The position numbers were made by a program, and so were the translations under genes. Shown in pieces: positions 21,167 through 34,394 of a stretch of DNA of 64,000 nt. A model generated the notes under the pieces. It ran no database searches. It saw only the letters and a list, made by a program, of their open reading frames with translations, and was not told where the DNA came from. Source of the stretch: Lycorma delicatula (Eukaryota > Arthropoda > Insecta > Hemiptera > Fulgoridae); assembly GCF_047948215.1 (NCBI RefSeq), contig NC_134460.1, positions 11,427,001-11,491,000 on the forward strand, read 5' to 3'. The first letter of the stretch is position 1; every line of letters begins with the position of its first letter.

Positions 21167-22677
21167 GCAGTGTTTTTTGCGTGTGTGTGTATTCTGGTTT
21201 TGTATCCTTTATCTTGGCTTATTGTATAATCTTCATGACTTGATGTCACTGCAGTACTTTTATGTCAAAGTGTAGGTAGTGTAAAGAAAAGGAACGCAAG
21301 AGTTTTGGGGAATTATTATCCGAACATATTGCAGGTCTGAATTTTGTTCCGACACTTGATTTTATTTCTAAATCGTCTGGTGGTTGATATTTTTTAACCA
21401 TGTATAATCATAACAAATGAGTTGAAAGGAAACGCTATAATTCAATCCTTTTAGATAATTTGATATTTAAAAATGTTAAAATAACATATATTTAATTCAT
21501 AAAAAATGTATGTAAAACCCAACGAAAAATATTAACATAAAACAAAATAAACGAAATTATTTTTTAAATATCTATGTTAAAAATTAAAAATAATAATTCT
21601 CAATCCTTCTTTATATATCGTCTTATTGAATTCATGTTGACTGTAGATTTTTAAATCTAACAGTCAAGTTAATTTAATCAATTTAATTCTTGCCGATTGA
21701 CAAAAAAAAAAGATTGTTAGTTATTTTATGTGCTTCGATCTTATTATTATATTTTTATTTATTTTTCAGCAACAATTTGTACATTTTTCGACGGCTTGTG
21801 CTGTTGCTTCACGGTGTAGATTGATAACTTTAGCGATAGAGCTGCGATTATACTACTCATTCTAAAAACTATGTGTAGTACAACTTACATATTTATTCAC
21901 CTACTGGGAAAATATTCTGAACTCCGTCATTAGATTTTTTCTTGAAACTTCTCTTGTTCTTGTTCGCTCGATGACCATTTAATTTTTTTTCTTTTTATTT
22001 ATTTAATTATTTTCTGTATTTAATTTTTTATAAATTGTTAAATAATGTCTATTAAATCTCCTCTAATTAGATGAAGACAGTATGTATGGACCTATGTGGT
22101 ATATTATTTCATATCATAAATGCGTACGATAACTAGTTGCTTTACACGATCTGTCCGAATCATTATTATAGTTATGTATCATGCAAATCATTTACGCGTT
22201 ATTAGTTAAATTGTTTTTTTGTAAGAGTAACGTTGCTCATTAACTACTAGAAGAAATAATCACAATAGAAATATTACAGTAAAAATATCCACGACAATTA
22301 AACTCTGTAACAGAATTGTTTTCGTATAACTGAATACAATACTTCTCGAGAAAATGCATTATTATTATTATACTTCCGTTACCATCTATTATAAAGTGTT
22401 GAACAATTAAAAAATCTTCCACTAATTATTTAAAACACCATGTTTATCTAAATTACCTTGTTGATGAATTTTTTAAATAATACTATTATTATATTCAAAC
22501 AACTTTTGAATTTTTTTCATCCCGTTTTATAAATTATATGCTCAAGCCATTTTTAACAACACCTGAATTGTAAATTATTTTCAGTTTATTTTTTATACTT
22601 GTTTCTTCCTGTATTTGCTTTAATTTTATTTCATCTGTTTATATTTAAATAATCAATATGAAATTTAATCATATCGG
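21167..22677. other. AT-rich DNA, no gene seen
   Basis: It starts with a short GT repeat (about 21180-21190). No motif-bearing frame and no recurring repeat were found; a 60-codon minus-strand frame at 22240-22422 is low complexity. Confidence 0.55.
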
Positions 22678-22785
22678 TCTCCGTTCGCGTAGTGGTAGCG
22701 TCTCGGTCTTTCATACGGAGTTCCCGGGTTTAAATCCCGGTCAGACATCGCATCATTTTTCATACGGTTTAAAATTAATTTTCAT
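22678..22785 (+). mobile_element. SINE-B head fragment
   Basis: The best preserved head of this SINE: GGTCTCCGTTCGCGTAGTGG, an A-box region GTAGTGGTAGCG, and the B-box region CCCGGGTTTAAATCCCGG, which forms a 5-bp T-arm-like stem. The anticodon arm does not pair properly and there is no 7-bp acceptor stem, so this is a tRNA-derived repeat, not a tRNA gene. The 3' module is missing. Confidence 0.7.
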
Positions 22786-23684
22786 ATTCCACGCAAAAGC
22801 TTTTTTTTAGGCTTACCATATATATTTTTATCTATTAATTTATTTTTTTAATATTATAATATAGCTTATAATGATGCGATGTATATGGTGTATTTTTATG
22901 TAACGATCGCAATGTAAGATTTATTTATTATATTTTATTTGTTTCTGGTAAACCAGGGATAGGATGATTGTTATTCTTAAGAATGTATTTTCATTTTTGT
23001 AGTCGATTTGTGTCACATGCAAGGTCAACCTATAAACTGTTAGGTTACCTTACGACTTCTATCATATATGCAAAACGCGAAATCTGAGGAAAATGTTATC
23101 AATTTGACATCCATTTACCTTTTATTATTTTATTTTTAAAATTCTATTCTTTCAACCGTAGAATTTTTTAAAAATATTTATTTTTATATTTTCCTAGTTA
23201 CTCGACTTTGAAAATTACATAATTTGTGTAATTATAAATGTTTACATTATAACTAAAATTTATCAATTTTTGGGAAAAACGGTATCGAATGATTTTAACA
23301 AATATAAAATATTCCACAAATAATAGACTTATTGTTCAGATGGAAAGACCTCTTTTTTAAATATCAATTCAAGCAGCATCTGGAACAGAATGAGGTTATT
23401 CGATTAAATCTTTCTATAAGATAATGTATTTGTTAACCGTATCTAAATAATGAATTCACGGTTCATCACGTTATTTCCGTTTCTTTTATATTTAAGAATA
23501 TTAAAGAAAAAATGTATCAAAACACTTTCATGAGTATAATCACGATTTATCCACCTCTAAAAGCCCGGGAACTTATTATCTTTTCTAATGGCTTTTCTTG
23601 TCATAATTTTGTAACTTCCGTCTTTCAGATCGTTTAAATTTGTTAGTTTATCTTTTCTGATACTTATTATTATAAGAAATTTTC
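22786..23684. other. AT-rich DNA, no gene seen
   Basis: No recognisable coding or repeat feature. Confidence 0.55.
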
Positions 23685-23699
23685 AGTATTATTGATATT

Positions 23700-23994
23700 T
23701 TCTTTTTTCTTCTTTTCCTGTTTAGCCTCCGGTAACTATCGTTTAGATAATACTTCAGAGGATGATATGTATGAGTGTAAATGAAGTGTTAGTCTTGTAC
23801 ATTCCCAGTTCGACCATTTCTGAGATGTGTGGTTAATTGAAACCCAACCACCAAAGAACGCCGGTATCCACGATCTAGTATTCAAATCCATGTAAAAATA
23901 TCTGGCTTTACTAGGACTTGAACGCTGGAACTTTCAACTTCCAAATCAGCTGATTTGGGAAGACGCGTTAACCACTAGACCAACCCGGTGGGTT
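23700..23994 (-). mobile_element. SINE-A copy, minus strand, full length
   Basis: Full length, with the head at the right end: GGGTTGGTCTAGTGGTTAAC, the palindrome CCAAATCAGCTGATTTGG, B-box-like GTTCAAGTCC, then the body and the tail GGAGGCTAAACAGG at the left. A perfect 15-bp duplication AGTATTATTGATATT flanks it (23685-23699 and 23995-24009). Confidence 0.92.
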
Positions 23995-24009
23995 AGTATT
24001 ATTGATATT

Positions 24010-25044
24010 AAAAACATTTTTTAGCACTAACATTTTTGTGTCTTGCATATGTATTATGCCCACATAAACTAGTTCAAATACAGTTTCTGCATACACAGTG
24101 TACATATACTTCACTATATTTTTGTTTCTCTGTTTCTGTCTCTGAAGCAGAATTATTTGTGAAAAATATAATTTTCCCATTTTAAAATCTTTTTATTTCA
24201 GAATACGTTTGGAAAACTAGCCGAATAGGTTTATATCACAAATATTTATTGTAATCGGTACATAATAATACGTTACTCAGATCGTGTTATAAATTGGTAG
24301 ATTTGCTGTTCCACGGATAAAACAGGAACTACTAGTGTATTTGCCTGGATGGATCAAGGGAAACCGTCGTAAAACCTTGATCAAAGAACCATCACAAAAT
24401 ACCCAATTAATTATAAAATAAAAATTGATGTCATTAAAGTCTATATTAATAATTCAAAATATAAACGCATGAAATAATATTAAAGTAAATACGTAAAGAT
24501 ACTAAATATAAAATGTAACTAGAATAAATCACGATTCTCAAGGAGCTAATTGAAAATTATTTCAGCACATACTTACTCGTATAAACACTTAAACAAAAAT
24601 GTATTATTTTTTTAAAATTATTAATTAGAATTGTTTAAAAAATTATCAAGTAATATTTTTATGTAAAAGAGAGATTTTTTAATTCTATTTTAAATAAATG
24701 AAAATATAAATTGACTTTAATTAGTTCGGTAATTTATTAAAGATAGCAACAAAAGCAAAGGGAAGAAGTCCCTTTATCGTAAGTTTGGTAAAGGTGAATA
24801 TTGTTGTTATTTTTTAAAAATACGTGACTTTTCTTTTTAGGAAATTCATTCGTAAATACAAACACAAGGATTCGTCAAAAAATTTAATTTTCTAAATATC
24901 TGTAATTTATACTTATGGAGGCCGAGAAAAAAACGTCACAGACCGTTTTTTTTTTAAACAAAGTGAAAAATGGGACTCGCTTTTTCGGAGGGCCACAAGA
25001 GATATTCTACAGAGAATATAGGCATAATAAATATTTAATAATGA
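24010..25044. other. AT-rich DNA, no gene seen
   Basis: No motif-bearing frame. The 24360-24400 stretch (AAACCGTCGTAAAACC) is unremarkable. Confidence 0.5.
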
Positions 25045-26257
25045 TGACAAGCTTAGCTTGTCATCATTATATTTAACACTAAGATTATCAATATTAAGAT
25101 TAATCTTTACATGGAACTAGCAGTTAATGATGTTAAAGAACAATTTAGATTCGGAGTAACAGTACAAGGTGAAAAGATAAAGATGCTACGATTTGCTATG
25201 ATATAGCAATTCTAGCCGAGAGTAAAAAGGATTTAGAAGAAACAATGAACGGCATAGATGAAGTCCTACGCAAGAACTATTGCATGAAAATAAACAAGAA
25301 CAAAACAAAAGTAATGAAATGTAGTAGAAATAACAGGATGGACCACTGAATGTGAAAATAGGAGGAGAAAAGATTATGGAGGTAAAAGAATTTTGTTATT
25401 TGGGAAGTAGAATTACTAAAGATGGACGAAGCAGGAACGATATAAAATGCCGAATAGCACAAGCTAAACGAGCCTTCAGTAAGAAATATAATTTGTTTAC
25501 ATCAAAAATTAATTTAAATGTCAGGGAAAGATTTTTGAAAGTGTATGTTTGGAGTGTCGCTTTATATGCAAGTGAAACTTGGACGATCGGAGTATCTGAG
25601 AAGAAAAGATTAGAAGCTTTTGAAATGCGGTGCTATAGGAGAATGTTAAAAATCAGACGGGTGGATAAAGTGACAAATGAAGAGGTAGGGCGGCAAATAG
25701 ATGAAGAAAGAAACATTTGGAAAAATATAGTTAAAAGAAGAGACAGACTTATAGGCCACATACTAAGACATTCTGGAATAGTCGCTTTGATATTGGAAGG
25801 ACAGGTAGAAGGAAAAAATTGTATAGGCAGGCCACGTTTGGAATATATAAAAAAATTGTTGAGGATGTAGTGTGTAGAGGGTATACTGAAATGAAATGAC
25901 TAGCACTAGATAGGGAATCTTGGAGAGCTGCATCAAACCAGTCAAATGACTGAAGACAAAAAAAAAGAAAAGATTATCAAGGTTTACACGTTTAAATAAT
26001 TTGTTTTTATAGATGTATTTTTTAAGTGACGTATTTATTTTTAAATAAACAGTCTCTATTTATTATTGATTTATTTGGCCCCTACTGTTCTCTCTCGCAA
26101 GTTACCTTTAATTAAATATTTTAAAAATCGAGATAATTTATACTCGTTTTACTATTAACTGTTATCCTGCTGTAAAAAAACTGGGTGGTGTTGTAATAGA
26201 CTGTCTTGAAATTTACGCGTACAAATTATGTTTTGATATTTTCATTTGGCACTGACT
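25045..26257 (+). repeat. Duplicated composite unit, copy A (carries RTE copy 4)
   Basis: This unit recurs at 27635-28855. It begins with a near-perfect hairpin (arms ATGATGACAAGC and GCTTGTCATCAT around TTA) and ends near TTTTCATTTGGCAC(T/C)GA. About 60 bp of unit lie left of the RTE insertion and about 285 bp right of it. Both copies hold the RTE at the same base with the same 11-bp duplication, so the RTE was in place before the unit was copied. Confidence 0.8.
25092..25969 (+). mobile_element. RTE-type LINE copy 4, 5'-truncated
   Basis: It covers the region from MELAVNDVKEQ to the 3' end. Single-base losses near 25197 (inside the codons for FADD) and 25336 break the frame; the best frame is 25352-25870 (172 codons: FCYLGSRITKDGRSR, then the C-terminal domain). 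A further loss near 25860 shifts the end. AAGATTATCAA flanks it (25081-25091 and 25970-25980), an 11-bp target-site duplication. Confidence 0.9.
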
Positions 26258-27608
26258 GGATGGAATTATTTACGAATTATACGGTAGCTATATTTATATT
26301 GATAAAACCACGATAGACGATAAAGTATAAATACTGGTGTGGACTAACTATTTATGCCATTCGGTACATTACTGCACTAACACAATTGCACATGCTGCAG
26401 TAAAATCTCATTACTACAAACAACAGCTGGAATAGCTATTTCGCTGAACATAATAATATAAGAAAAATTATTTTTAAAAAGTTTTCCATTTTCGAGGGGA
26501 AGGGAAGTAAAAATCAATAGGTCGAAACATTCTATCCACTTAAAACACTGATACGGCTGCATTATTATCTAATTATGGGTCAGTGTACTTTATTGCATAA
26601 GTATTTTAGTAACGTTAACACGTTAAAATATTTTTGTTTTTAATTTTAAGAAAATTAGGAAGTTTAATTTTATCCGATAAATATTTGCTATTGTAGTTTA
26701 TTTTAGGGCGTAATATAATCTAAAGAATTCAGAATGGACAAGAGAGAGAAAAGATTGATGATTAAAATTGAAACTATGTTGAAAACATCGTTTGACCACC
26801 ATTTGAGGTAAACTCCATATAGCGAACGCACATACCATAAAAATCCCTCGGGAGACTAGGATATTCCTAGAATGTAATATATACTCCACGTTTAACGTTA
26901 CTTCACGAAAAATATTCGATTCTATTTTCAACTCGAGCTGCGCAAATAATTACGAGTCTAAACTAAATAAACGTACAATGAATATCGTAGAAATGTTTGG
27001 ATTATTTGATTCATTAATAATCTTGCCTACATAGCGTGAGTAAATGAAAAAAATATTATTATATATTTTTTTTATGAATTTCTGTTATTATCGTAATCAA
27101 TTTATTGTAGGTAACCAAAAATAATTCACCCGATTGATATGGCCCGGTAATTTCCAAAAATAGAAAATATCCCTTGGCAGGCTTTTACGAGCAAATATTG
27201 AAATCGTATCGAGTTGCCTTCTTCGTTAAATTGAATATATTGTTGAATATTAGCATCTCAAGCCCATCGAATTACATGTTGTTATATTGAGTCCTACAAA
27301 TGGAACAGCTACGTACAGCTTTCCTCATTCCATTCACCGCAGGTACTGGCTGAATAGAGAACATCAGTATTCTCAGAAAAACAACTCTGATTGATGCTTT
27401 TTGAAATTCATATATGTGTTACATCCATCAAAGCCTTAAGAGTGGTATAACGTATCTGTGGAAAATAAAGCATTGTACATTCTTTTTAAGTCTAGTGAGT
27501 AAATAAGTTTGGAACGTTTTTAGATTTTTTGTATATTAACGTAAACAAAGGATTTGTGTTTTTCCATTTCATACTGTAATCGCTATTGCGGATCAAAATG
27601 ACTTCTTC
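26258..27608. other. Spacer between the two composite units
   Basis: AT-rich. A 77-codon minus-strand frame at 26698-26931 has no recognised domain. Nothing else identified. Confidence 0.5.
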
Positions 27609-28868
27609 CTAAAATTTATTGATTCCTAAAATTATGATGACAAGCTTAGGTTGTCATCATTCTATTTAACACTAAGATTATAAAGATTAAGATTAATCTT
27701 TACATTCTTCACTAAGATTAATCTTTACATGGAACTAGCAGTTAATGATGTTAAAGAACAATTTAGATTCGGAGTAACAGTACAAGGTGAAAAGATAAAG
27801 ATGCTACGATTTGCTGATGATATAGTAATTCTAGCCGAGAAACAATGAACGGCATAGATGAATTCCTACGCAAGAACTATCGCGTGAAAATAAACAAGAA
27901 CAAAACAAAAGTAATGAAATGTAGTAGAAACAACAAAGATGGACCACTGAATTGAAAAATAGGAGGAGAAAAGATTATGGAGGTAGAAGAATTTTGTTAT
28001 TTGGGAAATAGAATTAGTAAAGATGGACGAATCAGGAGCGATATAAAGTGCCGAATACCACAAGCGAAACGAGCCTTCAGTAAGAAATATAATTTGTTTA
28101 CATCAAAAATTAATTTAAATGTCAGGGAAAGATTTTTGAAAGTATATGTTTGGAGTGTCGCTTTATATGCAAGTGAAACTTGGACGATCGGAGTATCTGA
28201 GAAGAAATGATTAGAAGCTTTTGAAATGCGGTGCTATAGGAGAATGTTAAAAATCAGACGGGTGGATAAAGTGACAAATGAAGAGGTATTGCGGCAAATA
28301 GATGAAGAAAGAAGCGTTTGGAAAAATATAGTTAAAAGAAGAGACAGACTTATAGGCCACATACTAAGGCATCCTGGAATAGTCGCTTTAATATTGGAAG
28401 GACAGGTAGAAGGAAAAAATTGTATAGGCAGGCCACGTTTGGATTATGTAAAACAAATTGTTAGGGATGTAGGATGTAGAGGGTATAGTGAAATGAAACG
28501 ACTAGCACTAGATAGGGAATCTTGGAGAGCTGCATCAAACCAGTCAAATGACTGAAGACAAAAAAAAAAAGATTATCAAGGTTTACACATTTAGATAATT
28601 TGTTTTTATAGATGTCTTTTTTAAGTGACGTATTTATTTTTAAATAAACAGTCTCTATTTATTATTGATTTATTTGGTCCCTACTGTTCTCTCTCGCAAG
28701 TTACCTTTAATTAAACATTTTAAAAATCGAGATAATTTATACTCGTTTTACTTTTTAACTACTATCCTGCTGTAAAAAAACTGCGTGGTGATGTAATAGA
28801 CTGTCTCGAAATTTATGCGTACAAATTATGTTTTGATATTTTCATTTGGCACCGACTAAAATTTATTG
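27609..28868 (+). repeat. Duplicated composite unit, copy B, with flanking 13-bp repeat
   Basis: The second copy of the unit at 25045. The hairpin arm is shortened by one change (CTTAGGTTG instead of CTTAGCTTG). The 13-bp CTAAAATTTATTG lies at 27609-27621 and again at 28856-28868, just outside the unit, which suggests that copy B is the inserted daughter. A local duplication of AGATTAATCTTTACAT lies at the left RTE junction. Confidence 0.7.
27721..28568 (+). mobile_element. RTE-type LINE copy 5, 5'-truncated
   Basis: The same truncation and target site as copy 4: left duplication AAGATTATAAA at 27673-27683 (one base changed), right AAGATTATCAA at 28569-28579. FADD is intact here (27809-27823). 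Lesions: about 18 bp lost after ILAE near 27840, a shift at GPLN near 27952, and AGA-to-TGA at 28207-28209, which splits frames 27977-28210 and 28226-28555. Confidence 0.9.
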
Positions 28869-30878
28869 TATTTCGTAATGTAGTATATTATTAATAATAA
28901 ATATCATAAAATAACTAAAAACTTAATAATTTTTTTTTTACCGATAAAACAAGAAATGATAATGAATGATTTGATTGCATAGAATATTATTATTTCATTT
29001 TAAGTAACACGTGTAGCTGTGACATGTTTAATCGTATAAAAATGTTAATTTTTTAACTAATTAGTACAATAACTTTGTTTCAACTTATATAATATTTCTC
29101 TTTTATTGAAATAGTCTATTTTAATATTTATTTATTTTTATAATCATTCTTATGTAAGCTAAGTTTGAAAAGAATTTTGATTATAAATAAAGTGATGATT
29201 GAAACATAAAACGGCTATCATAAAAACACGAGTATACATTGTACGGCTTTCTGATTAATTCTTTAACTTATGTAAGTAATTTTTTTTTTTTTTTTTTTTT
29301 TCTTTTATTTCGTGAACACTTCGCCAAAAATGTGATTGCACTTAGACTGTGTGTCTGGGCGCGTGAAACCTTTTAATTAGATTAAATAAAGAGCCTAAAA
29401 TCAACAAAACTGCTAAAAAAAATTCTTTGATTGATAATAATAAAAAATTATAATAAATTTATTTCATCGCCAAAAAAATAATTTTACATAATTAAAATTA
29501 CAAGTTGTCCGTTACACTTTTCTACTTCACTTAACAAATATTATTCAAAACCATTACAATCATAATCATTTAATCATCAAATTATAATCGATATTTAAAA
29601 ATAAATATAATTAAATAATATAAAAAAGGTAATTTTATTACCATTTTAAAATTATAAAAATTTTCTTTATAAAATTTTCTATAAATCCCGTTCTGCCTAA
29701 AATAACAATTAAATTGTTAAAATAAGCTTACACACATAACTTCCAACCAATCCACTTTTTTCTTTACTATCATCCAACTTGGAAAGTTTATTAATCTTCC
29801 CTCTGATATTTTAGAAACTTAGTCATAAAATATAAAATATCAGAAGGTTTTAGTTACACCTATCCCCAGATAGATACCTTCGGAGTGCACTGCGGGAACC
29901 AGAAGATCTTCCGCAAATATTTTTTGAGTAGTATATCAATACAATGTCTGATGATTCCGACAACAGCAAATTTATGCCTGTCAAATCGTTCTTTGCACAA
30001 TAAGTAATGGACATTTCAAAAATAATTTAATCGAACTACTACTTGGCAGAGTTATATATAAAGGTTTTTGATAAACGAAATATTGAAATATCAGAATTCT
30101 ATCGGCTTCAATTATTTTTTTATAGCTAAGTTTTACTTTTTTTAAATTTCCTGATGAGGTTTTTTCCATTTTCATGCCGATAAAAATAAACTGGAAGAGT
30201 TTTTTTATGTATTTTTTGCAGGAAATATTGAATATTGTAGTACTGCAACTAAATTTTTCTCAACGATTTTTTTACGATATGCAAACACTTTTTTTTTTAC
30301 GTGGCAAATGTACCCCCTCCCGTTTTATAAGGTCTTACTGCACATTGTTCAAGATAGTGTTTCAATATACTGCTTTATTTTTTATTTAAATGTAGTGATG
30401 CTTTTTTCCATTCTATGTTTGTAATTTTTCTTAGTCTGTTATTCTGTTTATCGTGTTTGTCAGCCTATAATTAAACGGTCATAACGTAAAGGTCGAAGTG
30501 GACTCTGTATAGGCAGTGTAAATGATCACTGGATACGTGAATCACAGTTATTTAATTTAAACAATACGGTATTAAACTGCAAACATACTAATGAAGACAG
30601 AAAACTAATTGAAACACTACTGAACTAGTAAAATAACACTAGTTGCCAAAAAAAAAAACCGCTCGCGCAGAGCGCGCCTACTGACAGCGGTAATAACCAA
30701 ATAATAATAATGCGTTTAATTTTCCACCTTCAAAAAAGCCTTGAAATTCAAATATCTTGAAATTGATAACAATTATCATTTCAGTCAGAATGCTTACATG
30801 TATATAACATGTACAAAGTTTCTTTGTTTTTACAGATTAACGTTGTTTTTATCGTTAGATTTATTTATACAGGCTAAT
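28869..30878. other. AT-rich DNA with a poly-T tract
   Basis: No gene seen. It includes a long T-run at 29281-29300 and very AT-rich low-complexity sequence at 29400-29700. Small frames at 29981-30389 have no motif. Confidence 0.55.
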
Positions 30879-30887
30879 AATTACTTA

Positions 30888-32314
30888 TAATTACTGCGCA
30901 GTGCAGGTGAGGAAGCGATTGATAGATTATACAAACTGGTGTGTAATATTTATGAAAAAGAGGAATATCCGTCAGACTTCAAAAAAGGTGTTATTGTCAT
31001 GATACCAAAGAAAGCAGGGGCAGATAAATGTGAAGAATATAGAACAATTTGTTTAACTAGTCATGCATCAAAAATCTTAACTAGAATATTATACAGAAGA
31101 ATTGAGAGGAGAGTGGAAGAAGTGTTAGGAGAAGACCAATTTGGTTTCAGGAAACGTATAGGGACAAGGGAAGCAATTTTAGGCCTCAGATTAATAGTAG
31201 AAGGAAGATTAAAGAAAAAACAAACCGACATACTTGGCGTTTATAGACTAGAAAAGGCATTCGATAACGTAGCCTGGAATAAAATGTTGAGCATTTTAAA
31301 AAAAATAGGGTTCAAATACAGAGATAGAAGAACAATTGCTAACATGTACAGGAAACAAACAGCAACTGTAACAATCGAAGAACATAAGAAAGAAGCCGTA
31401 ATAAGAAAGGGAGTCCGACAAGGATGTTCCCTATCTCCGTTACTTTTTAATCTTTTCATAGAACTAGCAGTTAATGATGTTAAAGAACAATTTAGATTCG
31501 GAGTAACAGTACAAGGTGAAAAGATAAAGATGCTACGATTTGCTGATGATATAGTAATTCTAGCCGAGAGTAAAAAGGATTTAGAAGAAACAATGAACGG
31601 CGTAGATGAAGTCCTACGCAAGAACTATCGCATGAAAATAAAAAAGAACAAAACAAAAGTAATGAAATGTATTAGAAATAACAAAGATGGACCGCTGAAT
31701 GTTAAAATAGGAGGAGAAAAGATTATGGAGGTAGAAGAATTTTGTTATTTGCGAAGTAAAATTACTAAAGATGGACGAAGCAGGAGCGATATAAAATGCC
31801 GAATAGCACAAGCGAAACGAGCCTTCAGTAAGAAATATAATTTGTTTACATCAAAAATTAATTTAAATGTCAGGAAAAGATTTTTGAAAGTGTATGTTTG
31901 GAGCGTCGCTTTATATGGAAGTGAAACTCGGACAATCGGAGTATCTGAGAAGAAAAGGTTAGAAGCTTTTGAAATGCGGTGCTATAGGAGAATGTTAAAA
32001 ATCAGACGGGTGGATAAAGTGACAAATGAAGAGGTATTGCGGCAAATAGATGAAGAAAGAAGCATTTGGAAAAATATAGTTAAAAGAAGAGACAGACTTA
32101 TAGGCCACATACTAAGGCATCCTGGAATAGTCTCTTTAATATTGGAAGGACAGGCAGAAGGGAAAAATTGTGTAGGCAGGCCACGTTTGGAATATGTAAA
32201 ACAAATTGTTAGGGATGTAGGATGTAGAGGGTATACTGAAATGAAACGACTAGCACTAGAAAGGGAATCTTGGAGAGCTGCATCAAACCAGTTAAATGAC
32301 TGAAGACAAAAAAA
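30888..32314 (+). mobile_element. RTE-type LINE copy 6, ORF2 3' two-thirds open
   Basis: A 5'-truncated insertion with a 454-codon open frame at 30939-32303. The frame enters at CNIYEKEEYPSDFKKG and carries VIMIPKKAG, DQFGFRKRIGTREAI, LEKAFDNVAWNKM, GVRQGCSLSPLLFN, LRFADDIVILAES and the entire C-terminal domain. One motif is damaged: the usual LAFIDLEKAF reads LGVYRLEKAF, so the first catalytic Asp (FID) is lost. The endonuclease and the RT start are missing. AATTACTTA flanks the insertion (30879-30887 and 32315-32323), a 9-bp target-site duplication. The start codon is simply the first ATG in a truncated frame. Confidence 0.92.
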
Positions 32315-33183
32315 AATTACTTAGGATAAATATTAATATCAGAATTTATGATAAAAATATATTTTTACTAATAAAGTGATTACCGTTTACAGTCATGTAC
32401 CACGCGTACCCAGGTATGGAAAATCGAAAAAATAAAAAAATAATATTATTACTTTTTCTCTATACATTAACAAACACCATTCAGGATTAAACGTGTTTGT
32501 TGTTTATATAATAACGGTAAGTAAATCATACTGTAATTTATTTATTAAAAGCTTAGCAATTGTAGTAGGTATTACCTATCATCAGTGCTCGAGGTTCCAT
32601 CATCCGTAGAATTATTCTTGTAATCATTTAACCACAAATAATCGTTCTCACTTCCAGCGAGAGCGTTTGAAATACAACATTTCGTGAACGATCTTGTAAT
32701 CAAATCGTCCGGTATATCTGACCGAGCCGTAGTAATCCACTCATAATCTGTATCAAAGACGGTTTATTAATTTTACCAAACGATTTAGTGTCGCGTAACT
32801 TGTTGGCCATCCAGTCTGATAGGTGTTTTGGGCTTTGGTTTTAAACGGTCACTATTTAGAGATTGAAGAATAGATGTTATTCCACCAAATACTAACCCGA
32901 CAAAATTTTTAAGCAATCAGTCTTCGTTTTACATCATCGGTCGTATGACCCCTAAAACTTTTCATCACAAGTATGGAAGATTTTCGTAATAATGCGACTA
33001 TTCGACGATCCCAGACGCAATTAATCCAGTCTTGTGCTAATTCGTTATTCATCCATCCCTCTTTTCTTGTCCTCATAAAAACTGGAAATTTTACTCCTTT
33101 CAGTAGATGTTTTCTTTTAAAAATTTCATACGATACTATTTTTTCCCGGTCCGAACGTAACATCACCATCAATAGCCAAGTTG

Positions 33184-33195
33184 TTTATCATAACC
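33184..33195. repeat. Target-site duplication, left copy
   Basis: TTTATCATAACC, repeated at 34395-34406. The two copies bracket the insertion in the pogo transposase; keeping only one copy restores the run RTGGYDKQLG. Confidence 0.8.
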
Positions 33196-34394
33196 TTTCT
33201 TTCTTTTTCTGCTAAACTTCCAAAATCACCGTGACGTATTACTTCAGAGGATAAATGAGGGTGATATGTATATAAGTAAATGAAATTTATTCTTGTACAG
33301 TCTCAGGTAGACCGTTCCTGAGATGTGTTTTTTAATTGAAACCAAACCACCAAAGAACACCGGTATCCACGATCTAGTATTCAAATCCGTATAAAAGTAC
33401 TACACCTCCGTACTAAGGAAAACATTGAATAAAATGAATTTGAAATAAAAGCACTAATAAATAAGAAAAGAAATTTCTTCAATTCTTTTTTTAGATTCAT
33501 TTTGAAGTAACTTTTTAATATATTAATAAATTTTAAATTATTATTTTTTCTTTAATTTGATGATGTCTGGAAAAATTAACATTTTATAAAGAATTGAGTA
33601 ATATTATATTTTTATATTTATTTATTTTTTTAAAGTCGGTAATATTATTCTTTTTAAGTTTATTTTTTCATAATTTTTTGATGATTGATGATCATTCATG
33701 AAGAAAAGAAACAATGAACTTTTGAAAACTTTAATTAACTTAATATTAGATCCGCTAGCGCGTAATTGCTTCTCACCTAATCTACATTGTGCTAAGATTT
33801 AACAGAAATATAATAGCGCGAAACGCTGGATTTAACCTTACCTCTCAGGAATATAGATTAATTGAAGCTCGTATAATGATGTTATCTTCTGATAATAAGA
33901 TATTATAATTTGGAATTAGAAACTGATATTTCCTCATAACCACGAAAAGTGAAATTTAGTGAAACTAATTCCTGTTTTATTATAATACTAGAATAGAAGT
34001 GATACTAATATATTTATTTACTTGAAAATGAATTCAGTAGAATCTAATATCACGTACAAAAAAAAATGTAATCGGTTATAAAATTTAATAGAATTAAAAT
34101 TAAAATAAGGTTTTCCAAAGTTTAACCGTTATACTATAGGGTCTTGACCGGCCTTTTATCCAGGCCTTCTTTCTTTTCTGTTTAGCCTCTGGAACAACCG
34201 TAAGGTGCTTAGTAATAATAAGGTATTATTACTTTAGAAAATAAATGAGGATGATATGTATGAATGTAATGAAGTGTAGTCTTGTACAACAGTCTCAGGT
34301 CTACCATTCCTGAAATGTGTGGTTAATTGAAATCCAATCACCAAAGAATACCGGTATCCACAATCTAGTATTCAGATCTGAATAAAGTAATTGT
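33196..34394 (-). mobile_element. 1.2-kb composite insertion with two SINE-A 3' parts
   Basis: Both ends are SINE-A sequence in the minus orientation: 33196-33410 (tail to GGATTTGAATACTAG) and 34168-34394. Both lack the tRNA-like head and stop at nearly the same SINE position. Between them lie 757 bp of AT-rich DNA with no motif. The whole insertion has one 12-bp duplication, so it entered as a single unit. Possible origins are a readthrough SINE transcript that carried its 3' flank to a second SINE, or an unknown element whose ends contain this module. Confidence 0.65.

Noticed and set aside
22678..22750. Possible tRNA gene (clear B-box and T-arm-like stem)
   Set aside because: There is no 7-bp acceptor stem and no well-paired anticodon arm, and the same head recurs joined to a SINE body at 9.4 kb.
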